64,000 nucleotides of DNA, taken from positions 1 to 64,000 of the forward strand of contig CAZWTY010000002.1 of assembly GCA_964637565.1 (NCBI GenBank). The letters are read 5' to 3'. Of the stretch, positions 45,326 to 54,128 are shown in pieces. Below the pieces are notes generated by a model. The model did no database searches. It was not told the DNA's origin and saw only the letters and a program-made list of their open reading frames with translations. This DNA comes from DYJE01 sp964637565. Lineage in GTDB: Bacteria; Desulfobacterota; Desulfobacteria; Desulfobacterales; Desulfolunaceae. The translations under genes were made by a program, and so were the position numbers. Within the stretch, counting starts at the first letter, position 1. Each line of letters opens with the position of its first letter.

Positions 45326-46075
45326 TTAGAACGCCAGCCCCACTTCGGCAAAGGGTCCGCTGGCTTCGAAATCGGCCTCGAAATCATCCTTGTCCAGACT
45401 GATCTTGTCGTAACGGTAGCCGCCGGCCACAAACAACGGGCCAAAAGCGTTGATCCTGAGGCGCGCGATGGCGCTAAGCACCTGGCCGTAGCCCACGGAA
45501 AGAGCCCGGACCTCGCCCTCGATGGCAAAGGCGTCCACCGGACTGATGTCCGCGGACAGGTAAAGCATGGGCAGGGGAATGGTCATGTCCATGGATTCGG
45601 ATGTGCCGCCGTCCACCATCTCGGCTTTCACATCGTAAACCCGCACGTTGATCCCTGCGTTTACATGAACGGTGCCCAGGGTGGCCAGGCCTAAGAAAGG
45701 CACCCCGTAGTACAGGGCCAGGTCGGCGTGGTCCAGGGTGAGTTTCGCGTTTGTTCCGGCGGTAAAATCCTGGTTGTTGAAGCGGAAGTTCGCCTTGGCG
45801 TCACCTTCGAATTCCATGGGGGTGGCCATCAGATACACCACGGGAACCACGGGGAGATCCACTTTGACACGACCCATGGGGAAGGCCTCCTCTTCGAATC
45901 CGAGAACATCCTCCAGGTCAGAATCCGCCTGGGCCTTGTACTTCATGTCACCCGAGGGGCTGGCGTACCACCCGCCCACAGCGGCCTCCAATTCCACCAC
46001 GCCCAGCAGGGCAAAGGACGACGAAGGGATGGACAGGATCAAAACAAGGCACATCATCGCGCACAGCTTTTTCAT
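45326..46075 (-). CDS. TIGR04219-type outer membrane beta-barrel protein
   Basis: A 249-residue exported protein. A signal peptide of about 21 residues (MKKLCAMMCLVLILSIPSSS) is followed by GVVELEAAVGGWYASPSGDM and regularly alternating strands ending AEVGLAF, with a terminal Phe as in outer-membrane barrels. The N-terminal pattern matches the TIGR04219 outer-membrane family known from Desulfobacterota and related bacteria. Function is unknown; a passive channel or structural role is possible. Confidence 0.8.
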   Translation of the reverse strand: MKKLCAMMCLVLILSIPSSSFALLGVVELEAAVGGWYASPSGDMKYKAQADSDLEDVLGFEEEAFPMGRVKVDLPVVPVVYLMATPMEFEGDAKANFRFNNQDFTAGTNAKLTLDHADLALYYGVPFLGLATLGTVHVNAGINVRVYDVKAEMVDGGTSESMDMTIPLPMLYLSADISPVDAFAIEGEVRALSVGYGQVLSAIARLRINAFGPLFVAGGYRYDKISLDKDDFEADFEASGPFAEVGLAF

Positions 46076-46421
46076 AAACGGCTCCTTACTTGATGTTTTC
46101 GTGGGGTGGAAATCAGGACGGGGCCTCTCGTGACCCGGGACGTCCGGACATCCAGCATGGACAGTATATAGTCTACTTCCCCTGCGGGGTCAAGTTCGGG
46201 AGGGGTCATCGCATGTATCATCGGCATGGATCTTAACCATCGCTATCGCTATCGGTATCGGTATCGAAATGTTCTGACTATCGAACCCGATCCCGATAGC
46301 GATCCCGATAGCGATATGAGCCGATGAACCTCAACTCTTGCGCCTGGGCGTTCAACCGTGCTATCCTCCCTTGAATCAATCAGCCTGACAATCGAAAAAA
46401 CACATCAAAACGGAACTCTGG
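46076..46421. other. Intergenic region with hexamer array D
   Basis: A 346-base gap between the divergent TIGR04219-type and MFS genes. It must hold both promoters; I could not place clear -35/-10 pairs. The hexamer array D lies at 46239-46316, nearer the MFS gene. Confidence 0.5.
46239..46316. repeat. CGATAG hexamer array D
   Basis: Left half reads ATCGCTATCGCTATCGGTAT, right half has CCCGATAGCGATCCCGATAG. The halves are mutually complementary and could form one long hairpin. Fourth copy of the family within 9 kb. Confidence 0.8.
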
Positions 46422-47645
46422 ATGACAGAAGACAACCGGAAGTTATTCACGTTTGAATTCATTGCCTTGAACGGCGTCATTGCGGTGGCCTTCTGCAACA
46501 TCGCCGTGTTCTATAGCTTTTTCCACTACCTGGGCGGCATCGGCATTCCCCCGGCCATGAGGGGGCTCCTCACCGGCCTCGAACCCATGACGGCTTTCGT
46601 GCTGCGAATTTTCGTCATCCCCCTGATCGGGGTCAAGGACACCCTGAGGCTGATCCTCGTATCCCTGATGATGGTCATCGCCGTGTCCATCGCCTACCCT
46701 TTCGCCCTGACCGTTTCTTCCCTGGTGGCCTTGCGGATCCTTCACGGCGCGGGTTTCGTTCTTCTGACCTCGGCCCTGATCGCCCTGATCGTGATGTTTA
46801 TCCCCCGGGAGAAAAGCGGCCAGGGCTTCGGCGTCATCAGCGTGGCCACCATGATTCCCTATGCGCTGGTGCCTCCTGTAACCGAACTTATCCTGCCCTA
46901 TGTCCGCAATGAATCGTCCATCTACGCAGGTTTCTCCCTGTTCGCCCTGCTGGCCATCGTCCTTATGGTCCGGATGCGTGGAAGGATAGAAAACGCCCTG
47001 GGGGACATGGACGCCGCCCTTACCAGACGACCGGCCCTGTGCGATATCCGGAAAAACATGGCCAACCGGCCGGTGGTGCTGCTGCTTGTCACCACCCTCC
47101 TGGCTTTTTTCGGCCACGCCACGGTGTTCTATTTCATGAAAGACCTGGCGGTTCAGAAAAACCTGGGAGACGTGGGTCTTTTCTTCACCCTCGCCATGGG
47201 CACCATGATCCTGGTCAGGGCTTTCGGTGGCCCGGCCTTCGACCTGATCGACAAAACCTTCACCCTGATCTCGGGCTTTCTTATCCTCACCTTTTGTTTT
47301 TTCATGTTTCCCCACATTGAAGGCGGCCTTTTTTTCTATGGACTGGCCGGTCTTTACGGACTGGGCATGGGGGTGATCCTTCCCCAGATCAACGCCCTGA
47401 TCTTTGCCTTTTCCGATCCTCACTTAAGGGGTCTCAACACCAATCTTGGTCTGTTCGTCATGGACCTGGCCTACTTCATCACCCCGGCCGTCGGAGGCGC
47501 CATGGTCAGCGGAACAAAAGGTTACGCCCTTCCCTTCGACGCCGCCGCGGTCCTTGCCCTGGTATGCCTGGGTCTTGCCGCGGTTCTCTGGATCATGGGA
47601 CGACGAAAACAAAAACAACACACGGGCTTCCCGGACAGCCCTTGA
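46422..47645 (+). CDS. MFS transporter
   Basis: A 407-residue major facilitator protein with about 12 hydrophobic spans. The N-terminal half includes GLEPMTAFVLRIFVIP and a conserved loop FIPREKSGQGFGV; a charged central loop lies around residues 190-215. The substrate cannot be read from sequence. It heads a plus-strand run whose next genes encode a GNAT-like protein, an anti-sigma/GNAT-like protein and an aminotransferase, so export or import of a product made by these is a guess from context. Confidence 0.85.
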   Translation: MTEDNRKLFTFEFIALNGVIAVAFCNIAVFYSFFHYLGGIGIPPAMRGLLTGLEPMTAFVLRIFVIPLIGVKDTLRLILVSLMMVIAVSIAYPFALTVSSLVALRILHGAGFVLLTSALIALIVMFIPREKSGQGFGVISVATMIPYALVPPVTELILPYVRNESSIYAGFSLFALLAIVLMVRMRGRIENALGDMDAALTRRPALCDIRKNMANRPVVLLLVTTLLAFFGHATVFYFMKDLAVQKNLGDVGLFFTLAMGTMILVRAFGGPAFDLIDKTFTLISGFLILTFCFFMFPHIEGGLFFYGLAGLYGLGMGVILPQINALIFAFSDPHLRGLNTNLGLFVMDLAYFITPAVGGAMVSGTKGYALPFDAAAVLALVCLGLAAVLWIMGRRKQKQHTGFPDSP

Positions 47646-47673
47646 AAACACCGGCCGGGGAAAGAGGTAAAAC

Positions 47674-48693
47674 ATGACCCAAGACTCCAGGGACATCCGC
47701 CCTTACACCGTTGAGCTGCTCCAGCCGGAACACGCCGCAGGCCTGGTGGATCTTGTCCGGGACGTGTACGGAGACCATTACCCCATCAGGCTTTTCTACG
47801 ATCCCGACGCCATCAACCAGGCGAACCGGGAGGGCCGGTACTACTCCATCGTGGCCAGGACGCCCGAAAACCGGATCGTGGGGGCCAGCCACCTGTACCG
47901 GTCCTCGCCCTTCGAAGGCCTGTACGAGGTCGGGGTGGGCCTGGTGTCCAAAGATTACCGGAACACGGGAATCAACAAACAGCTCCTGGCCTTTCTCTAC
48001 GATTCCTTTGTGGGCACCATGCCCCATATCGAGGAAGTATACGGTGAGGCGGTGTGCAACCATCCCTTCATGCAGAAAGCCGCATTGTCCTTCAAACACG
48101 TGGAAACCGCCATCCAGCTGGCCCTGATGCCGGCGTCGGCCTACAGCCGGGAAAAAAGCGCCCCCGGACGGGTGGCGACCCTCACCGAGTTCCGCTGCTA
48201 CAAACCCGCCCCCCATACGATTTTTCTTCCCCGGATGTACGAAGATGATTTGCGCTGGATCTACAGCCGCCTCGACGACAGCCGTGACATCCGCCTTTCC
48301 GAAGAAACCCTGCCCCAGGGTACAGCCACCCGGGCGGACATGGAGGTTTTCGAGTTCGCCAGCGTGGCCCGAATCGCCGTTGCGGCATCCGGTGCCGACC
48401 TCCGGGAGAGGATCAGCGAGCTGGAAACCCAGGCCCGTGCGAAGAAATCCACCGTGTTCCAGGTCTGGACCAACCTCACCGAACCCTGGGCTGGCGACGC
48501 GTCGGCCACCCTGAAAACCATGGGCTACGTTTTCGGCGGCCCCCTGCCCCGCTGGTTCGGCGGAGACGGCCTCCTGATGCAGAAATTGGAATGCCCGGCG
48601 GATATCGAAAGCATCGTGCTGGTCACCGACGAGGCACGGCGGATCCTTTCCATGATCGAAAACGACATGAAACAGGGGGCCGGAAACCGATGA
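47674..48693 (+). CDS. GNAT-fold protein of the anti-sigma-associated type
   Basis: A 339-residue cytoplasmic protein. The first 160 residues form an acetyltransferase-like fold (VGVGLVSKDYRNTGINKQLL is motif A-like; a second motif reads EAVCNHPFMQKAALSFKHVE). The C-terminal part (about 230-339) ends FGGPLPRWFGGDGLLMQKLE. As I recall, both the NHPFMQKAAL segment and this ending occur in proteins that fuse an RsbW-like ATPase to a GNAT domain. The gene overlaps the next by four bases (ATGA). The acceptor substrate is unknown. Confidence 0.65.
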   Translation: MTQDSRDIRPYTVELLQPEHAAGLVDLVRDVYGDHYPIRLFYDPDAINQANREGRYYSIVARTPENRIVGASHLYRSSPFEGLYEVGVGLVSKDYRNTGINKQLLAFLYDSFVGTMPHIEEVYGEAVCNHPFMQKAALSFKHVETAIQLALMPASAYSREKSAPGRVATLTEFRCYKPAPHTIFLPRMYEDDLRWIYSRLDDSRDIRLSEETLPQGTATRADMEVFEFASVARIAVAASGADLRERISELETQARAKKSTVFQVWTNLTEPWAGDASATLKTMGYVFGGPLPRWFGGDGLLMQKLECPADIESIVLVTDEARRILSMIENDMKQGAGNR

Positions 48694-50033
48694 GCGCACA
48701 GGGCACACCTTCCTCGACGGCAGGGCGGAAAAAAGCCTCGGCCCGATTCCCCTTTACCCCGGCCTTCCTGCCCCTGGCCCTGGAATTCGTGGACCGGGCG
48801 GCCCTTTCCCTGGGTTTCGACGGACCGGAACGGACGGGCCTGACCCTGGCCATGGAAGAACTCTACGTTTACCACAGCGCCCGATCCGGCGGAGACGTGG
48901 ACCTGGACCTCGCCCTGGAAGACAGGGGTTACCGCCTTGACCTTTCTCTGGCCTTTCCCATGGTAAACCCGGACATGCAGGCCCTGAACCTGGCGTTCCA
49001 GGTGGACCTGGACGACGAGGAGGCCCTGGACATGCTGGGACCCATGATCGCGGCCCGGTCTGTCAGCGGCCTCACCCTGGATTTCGGAGCCGCCGATAAA
49101 ATCCTGATCCGGCTCTGGCGGGAAAGGGCCTACGATCCCAGCCCGGCCCTGGCCCCGGCCATTCCCCTCCGTCAGAGCACGGTGGACGTGGTGGACCCCG
49201 GCCCCGAAGACCTCCGTTACTTCTGCGGTCTGGTGGCCTCCCTGAACCTGGCCTTCACCCCGGAGTTCCTGCTCAAAGGCGGCATGGCCGCAGACATGCT
49301 GGTTTCAGGCGACCTTTCGGCAGCCCTGGCCCTTTCCGGGGAAACCTTGGTGGGCGGGGTGGTCTGGCAGAGTCTGACCGAATCCTGTATCGAGATCTTT
49401 GGCCCCTACGTGTTTGTCGACGATCCCGAGGACCGGATCCTTTCAGCCCTGATGGACCAGGCCGTGTCGAAAATCTCCCGATCCAGCGTGAAAGGGCTTC
49501 TCCGGCGCCAGGGTCCTTTGGCAAACCATGCCCGTTTCTTCGATTTTCTCGGAGACATCCCCATGCCTGGCGAACAGGACGGGCCCGTTTCCCTGACCTA
49601 TTATCACCGCCAGCTGAAAGAGGAAGCCCCGACCCGGGCCATCTACAGCGCCCCGGCCTTTGCCGCCTTTCTCCGGAACGAGTACGACCGCCTCTGCCTG
49701 CCCCGGCAGATTCGGGAAACGGATTTCAGGACAGCAAGCCTGAGGGACCACTCGGTGATCGGGGTGGAGTTCCGGAACAGGCGGACCCTGGCCATTCTCC
49801 GGCCCCTGTGCGCGGGAAAAGACATGGAACAAAACCTTTCAAATCACCTCGCCCTTCTGAAACACCAGGGGGTGTCCGGCATCCTGTTTGAAATCGACAC
49901 GGCCCGCGAGGAGGACATGCGTTTCACGGTGGCCCTTGACGCCGCAGGCATGGTTCCAGGACTGGTGATCCCCGAGGCGGCCCGGGGCGACCTGGTGATC
50001 TTTTACCTGCCGGCGGAGTCTGGGATATCATGA
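48690..50033 (+). CDS. Degenerate RsbW-like plus GNAT-like protein
   Basis: A 447-residue protein. Residues 15-120 resemble an RsbW-type histidine-kinase-like ATPase (RTGLTLAMEELYVYHSARSG, where the usual N-box Asn-His region is altered to YHSAR). The middle and C-terminal parts have GNAT-like segments (ESCIEIFGPYVFVDDP). The start at 48690 overlaps the upstream stop; the frame is open to 48591. It also overlaps the next gene by four bases. Function unknown; a signalling or tailoring partner of the upstream GNAT protein is inferred. Confidence 0.6.
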   Translation: MSAQGTPSSTAGRKKASARFPFTPAFLPLALEFVDRAALSLGFDGPERTGLTLAMEELYVYHSARSGGDVDLDLALEDRGYRLDLSLAFPMVNPDMQALNLAFQVDLDDEEALDMLGPMIAARSVSGLTLDFGAADKILIRLWRERAYDPSPALAPAIPLRQSTVDVVDPGPEDLRYFCGLVASLNLAFTPEFLLKGGMAADMLVSGDLSAALALSGETLVGGVVWQSLTESCIEIFGPYVFVDDPEDRILSALMDQAVSKISRSSVKGLLRRQGPLANHARFFDFLGDIPMPGEQDGPVSLTYYHRQLKEEAPTRAIYSAPAFAAFLRNEYDRLCLPRQIRETDFRTASLRDHSVIGVEFRNRRTLAILRPLCAGKDMEQNLSNHLALLKHQGVSGILFEIDTAREEDMRFTVALDAAGMVPGLVIPEAARGDLVIFYLPAESGIS

Positions 50034-51151
50034 ACATCGAGCGACTGATCCCCGACTATGTGAGAAATTTCGAGGCCTACATTCCCAGCAAACCCGATCA
50101 TGTGCTGATGAAAGAATACGGGGCCCCCTTTCTCCACCGGCTGAACAACAACGAGAATTTTCTCGGCCCTCCCCAGGCGGCCTGCCGTGTGATCGAGGAT
50201 TTCGAGGCGGGCCGCGCCCTGATCTACCCGTCCGGAGACTCCTACGACCTGAGAACGGCCCTGGCGGAAAAATTCGGCATTTCGGAAAACCGCCTGCTGG
50301 TGGGCAACGGAAGCTGCGAGGTGATCAGCGCCGTAATCAAGGCCCTGTGCGAACCGGGCGACAACATCGTCACGGCAGACAAGACCTTTGCCGTCTACGA
50401 ATGGGTGGCGGAATTCTCCGGCATCGAGGCCCGATTGACCCCCTTGCGTGACTACGCCTTCGATCCCCAGGCCATGCTGGACCGCATCGACCGGCGGACC
50501 AAAATCCTCTTTGTCTGCAACCCCAACAACCCCACCGGCACCTACTGGACCGAATCCGAGCTCTCCGATTTTCTGGAGCGGGTCGGGGAAGACCGGATCG
50601 TGGTGATCGACGAGGCCTATTGCGAATACGTGGAAGCCCCGGACTACCCGGACGGCCTTCGCCTGATGGAGCGATTCCCCAACGTGGTGGTGTTCCGCAC
50701 TTTTTCCAAAATGTACGCCCTGGCCGGGTTGCGGGTGGGGTACCTCATCGGCGTAGAAGAGGTGGTGGACGTGGTGCGCCGGACCTTCGTGGCCTACTCG
50801 GTGAACAACCTGGCCCAGCAGGCGGCCCGGGCCGCGATTTTAAACGATAAGGAACACATCGCCGAAACCCGGAAAATCGTCAGGGAGGCCCGGTCTTTTT
50901 TAAAAAATGTCTGCGAACGGATCGGCCTTGAAACCGTGGGCGGCCAGGGCAACTACCTGATGATCCGCTCTCCGGTGAACGACCTTCTGATGTACCGGCG
51001 GCTGATGAAACAAGGCATGATGGTCCGGTCCATGACCGGTTTCCGCTTCCCCGGCTGGATCCGGGTGACCCTGCGGGAAATGCCGGTGATGGAGGCCTTT
51101 GCCGGGGTACTGGAAGAGGAGATCAAGGCCCTTGCCAAAACAGGGAGATAA
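50030..51151 (+). CDS. Pyridoxal-phosphate aminotransferase, HisC-like
   Basis: A 373-residue class I/II aminotransferase. The PLP-binding Lys227 lies in RTFSKMYALAGLRVGY, with Asp194 and Tyr197 in VVIDEAYCEY and the NPNNPTGTY motif at 164-172. It resembles histidinol-phosphate aminotransferase but sits with GNAT/anti-sigma-like genes and no other his genes, so the substrate may be a different amino acid or phospho-amino compound. It overlaps the upstream gene by four bases, giving a translationally coupled trio. Confidence 0.9.
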   Translation: MNIERLIPDYVRNFEAYIPSKPDHVLMKEYGAPFLHRLNNNENFLGPPQAACRVIEDFEAGRALIYPSGDSYDLRTALAEKFGISENRLLVGNGSCEVISAVIKALCEPGDNIVTADKTFAVYEWVAEFSGIEARLTPLRDYAFDPQAMLDRIDRRTKILFVCNPNNPTGTYWTESELSDFLERVGEDRIVVIDEAYCEYVEAPDYPDGLRLMERFPNVVVFRTFSKMYALAGLRVGYLIGVEEVVDVVRRTFVAYSVNNLAQQAARAAILNDKEHIAETRKIVREARSFLKNVCERIGLETVGGQGNYLMIRSPVNDLLMYRRLMKQGMMVRSMTGFRFPGWIRVTLREMPVMEAFAGVLEEEIKALAKTGR

Positions 51152-51158
51152 TATTCAG

Positions 51159-53441
51159 ATGACCGAAGCGATGAACATCGGCCAGCCCCATCCCCGGGGT
51201 GACGCAAGGGACAAGGCGGCCGGTCGTGAAAAGTACGCGGCCGACCATTACCCGGAAAACACGGTCTGGGCCGGAGCTGTCCGGGCCGGGGTGGCCCACG
51301 GGCGGCTCGTGTCCGTGGACACGACAGAGGCAAAAGCCCTGCCCGGGGTGCTCGCGGTTTTGACCGCCCGGGACGTGAAAGGCACGAACCGCCAGGGCAT
51401 CGTCCACAAGGACATGCCGGTGCTGGTGGATGACCGGGTGCTCTATCCCGGCGACCCGGTGGCCCTGGTCATTGCGGAAACACCGGACATCCTGGCCAAT
51501 GCGAAGTGCCTGGTCCGTTTCCAGATCCAGGCCCTGCCGGCGGTGTTCGATCCCGCCCACGCCATGGAACCCGGCGCGCCCCTCTTACACGACACCATGC
51601 CGGGCAACCTTCTCATGGAAGCGGAAATCCGCAAAGGCGACGCGCTGACGGCCCTGACCCGATGCGACGCGGTGGTCGAAGGACAGTTCAGCACCCCGGT
51701 CCAGGCCCACGGGTTTCTGGAAACGGAAAACGGGGTGGCCTGGCAGGAGGCTGACGGACAGATCGCCATGATCGTGTCCACCCAGTCCCCGTTCCGGGAC
51801 CGGTTCGAAATCGGCCACGCCATCGGCCTGCCCTTTCAGCGCATCCGGGTGATCAGCCCTGCCCTGGGCGGCGGATTCGGTGGCAAGGACGGGGCCACGG
51901 TCCAGTGCCTCCTGGCCCTTTCGGCCCAGCATTCCGGAGGCAGGCCCGTGAAAATGCAGTGGGACCGCGAAGAAAGCATGCTGGCGGGCTACAAACGCCA
52001 CGCCTGCCGGATACAATACAAAATCGGAGCCTCCTCGGACGGTGTCCTTGAGGCCGTGCACTGCCGTCTGGTCTACGACACCGGAGCTTACGCCCACCTT
52101 GGGGGCGAGGTCATGGAACTGGGCATGGAACACGCCGCCGGTCCCTACCGGGTGCCCCACACCCTGATCGAAGGGAAATGCGTGTTCACCAACAACCCCG
52201 TGGCCGGGGCCATGCGGGCCTTCGGGGTGTGCCAGGTCGCCTTTGCCGTGGAATCCATGATGGACATGCTGGCGGACCGCCTGAACATGGACCGGCTGGT
52301 TTTCCGTCAAAAGAACGCCCTGGCCGAAGGTGATGAAAACGGCGCGGGCGTCCGGCTGATCACCTCCACGGGTATCGGCGGCTGTCTCGACCGTGTGGCG
52401 GACCATGACCTGTGGCAATCGGCGGAAACCTGGAAACAGGACTGTCCGCCGGGCAAACGGCGGGGCGTGGGTTTGGCCTCGGTGTTCAACGCTGCCGGAT
52501 ACGGGGGCAAGGTCCGGGATTCGGCCATCGCCAAAGTGGAACTGGCCGAAGACGGCCGCATCATCGTCCACAACGCCGTGTCGGACATGGGCCAGGGCAA
52601 CAGCTGCGCCTTTGTCCAGATCGCCGGCCATATCCTGCGCCAGTCCCCGGAATGCCTGATCCTTCGTCAGCCCGACACGGCCACGGCCTACCCGTCGGGC
52701 TCGTCTTCGGCGGGCCGGACCACCTACACGTTCGGCAACGCCCTGATCAAAGCCTGTGAAGACCTGAAAGCCCGGCTGATCAACCGGGCCGGCCTTATGC
52801 TGTTTATCGACAACGACCGGGATCTTGTCCTTGAACCGGGAAAAGTGGTCCACCCCCCCAGCGGCCGGGAGGTGCCTTTCACCCAGCTGGCCGGGTTCAT
52901 GCCCTACGAGGACCGGGTGTGCATCGGCCAGTTCGTGGCTCCGGTGTGCGACCTCATCCCCGACACGTCCAAGGGTTTTTTCATCGGCTTTCCCCATGTG
53001 ATCTTCGCCTACGGGGCCCATCTGGCCCGGGTCGAGGTGGACACGGTCACGGGAGAAACACGGGTCTTAGACTACCTGGCCACCACCGACGGGGGCGGGG
53101 TCATCAACCCTTCGATGTTCGACCAGCAGATCCAGGGCGGGGTGGCCCAGGGCCTGGGCTACGCCCTGATGGAAGATTTCAGGACCCGGGAAGGAAAACC
53201 TGTGACCCAAGATCTGACAGGGTACCTGATTCCCGGCGCGCTGGACCTGCCGGACACGGTGTCGGTGATCCTTCCGGCCCACGAGTCCACCGGCCCCTTC
53301 GGCCTGAAAGGCGTGGGCGAGGTGGCCATGAACGGCCCCCTTCCGGCCGTGGCCAACGCCGTGGCCGACGCCTTGGGGGTCCGTGTTTTCCATGGGCCGA
53401 TTACGGCGGAAAAAGTGCTGGGGGCGATGCTTGGTTTTTAG
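51159..53441 (+). CDS. Xanthine dehydrogenase-family molybdenum-binding subunit
   Basis: A 760-residue large subunit. An N-terminal a/b hammerhead domain (DARDKAAGREKYAADHYPEN) is followed by the molybdopterin-binding domains, with GGGFGGKDG near residue 240 and VMGQGN-like DMGQGNSCAFVQI in the second half. It ends in the usual C-terminal molybdopterin cytosine dinucleotide type segment GVGEVAMNGPLPAVANAVADAL. It would hydroxylate a purine, aldehyde or aromatic ring. The ATG at 51159 was taken for its upstream GGGAG; 51171 is possible. It starts seven bases after the aminotransferase stop. It is separated from its small subunits by a 207-base repeat. Confidence 0.9.
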   Translation: MTEAMNIGQPHPRGDARDKAAGREKYAADHYPENTVWAGAVRAGVAHGRLVSVDTTEAKALPGVLAVLTARDVKGTNRQGIVHKDMPVLVDDRVLYPGDPVALVIAETPDILANAKCLVRFQIQALPAVFDPAHAMEPGAPLLHDTMPGNLLMEAEIRKGDALTALTRCDAVVEGQFSTPVQAHGFLETENGVAWQEADGQIAMIVSTQSPFRDRFEIGHAIGLPFQRIRVISPALGGGFGGKDGATVQCLLALSAQHSGGRPVKMQWDREESMLAGYKRHACRIQYKIGASSDGVLEAVHCRLVYDTGAYAHLGGEVMELGMEHAAGPYRVPHTLIEGKCVFTNNPVAGAMRAFGVCQVAFAVESMMDMLADRLNMDRLVFRQKNALAEGDENGAGVRLITSTGIGGCLDRVADHDLWQSAETWKQDCPPGKRRGVGLASVFNAAGYGGKVRDSAIAKVELAEDGRIIVHNAVSDMGQGNSCAFVQIAGHILRQSPECLILRQPDTATAYPSGSSSAGRTTYTFGNALIKACEDLKARLINRAGLMLFIDNDRDLVLEPGKVVHPPSGREVPFTQLAGFMPYEDRVCIGQFVAPVCDLIPDTSKGFFIGFPHVIFAYGAHLARVEVDTVTGETRVLDYLATTDGGGVINPSMFDQQIQGGVAQGLGYALMEDFRTREGKPVTQDLTGYLIPGALDLPDTVSVILPAHESTGPFGLKGVGEVAMNGPLPAVANAVADALGVRVFHGPITAEKVLGAMLGF

Positions 53442-53449
53442 AGGAATGG

Positions 53450-53595
53450 GCCTCCGGCGGCCCTCCCGGGGGACCAGATTTTAAAAATCTGGACAAATGG
53501 ATTGGGTGTGATCGAAGGGGATGACGCATCGAATCCAACAAAGGCTGTTTGTCAAACTTTTCAAAAGTTTGGCCCCCGGCAGGGCCGCCGGAGGC
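53450..53595. repeat. Inverted-repeat element within the xanthine-dehydrogenase-type operon
   Basis: The outer arms GCCTCCGGCGGCCCT (53450-53464) and AGGGCCGCCGGAGGC (53581-53595) are perfect complements. Inside are two perfect 9-1-9 palindromes, CCAGATTTTAAAAATCTGG (53474-53492) and CAAACTTTTCAAAAGTTTG (53553-53571). The element spans the gap between the large subunit gene and the [2Fe-2S] subunit gene. It resembles a small non-autonomous or intergenic repeat unit. Confidence 0.85.
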
Positions 53596-53648
53596 AAACG
53601 GTTTTAATATTTTGCTGATCATCAACAGACGATAATAAAGGCCAGATC

Positions 53649-54128
53649 ATGGACATCACATTTACACTGAACGGCAAACCCGTGTCCGTCTCAACGGAAC
53701 CGGACCGGCGGGCTGTCGACCTGCTCCGGGAGGATCTGGGGCTGACGGGACTCAAGGAAGGCTGCGGCACCGGGGAATGCGGAGCCTGCACCCTGATGAT
53801 GGACGGGGAAACCCGGCTGTCCTGCCTGACCCTGGCGGTGCAGCTCCAAGGCCGGGACATCCTGACCGTGGAAGGCCTGGGCGACACGCCCGAAGGGGCC
53901 GCAATTCAGGACGCCTTTGTGGATCAGGGGGCTGTTCAGTGCGGGTATTGCATTCCCGGCATGGAAATGGCGACCCTCGCCCTTCTGAAAGAGAACCCCG
54001 CGGCAGGCCGTGACGAGATACGGACCGCCTTGAGCGGCAATCTCTGCCGCTGTACGGGGTACGTGAAAATTCTGGACGCGGTGGAACAGGCGGGCCGTCA
54101 GATCTCCGCCAGGAAAGAGGGCCGATGA
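53649..54128 (+). CDS. [2Fe-2S] subunit of xanthine-dehydrogenase-family enzyme
   Basis: A 159-residue small subunit with two [2Fe-2S] sites: a plant-type ferredoxin motif with Cys39, Cys44, Cys47 and Cys59 (EGCGTGECGACTLMM) and a second helical cluster (QCGYCIPGM, CRCTGY). It relays electrons from the molybdenum site of the large subunit to the FAD subunit. It overlaps the FAD subunit gene by four bases. A ribosome site is not strong; AAAGG lies about ten bases before the ATG. Confidence 0.95.
   Translation: MDITFTLNGKPVSVSTEPDRRAVDLLREDLGLTGLKEGCGTGECGACTLMMDGETRLSCLTLAVQLQGRDILTVEGLGDTPEGAAIQDAFVDQGAVQCGYCIPGMEMATLALLKENPAAGRDEIRTALSGNLCRCTGYVKILDAVEQAGRQISARKEGR

Noticed and set aside
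37328..46316. CRISPR array interpretation of the CGATAG hexamer runs
   Set aside because: Units are six-base degenerate and back-to-back, with no spacers and no cas genes nearby.
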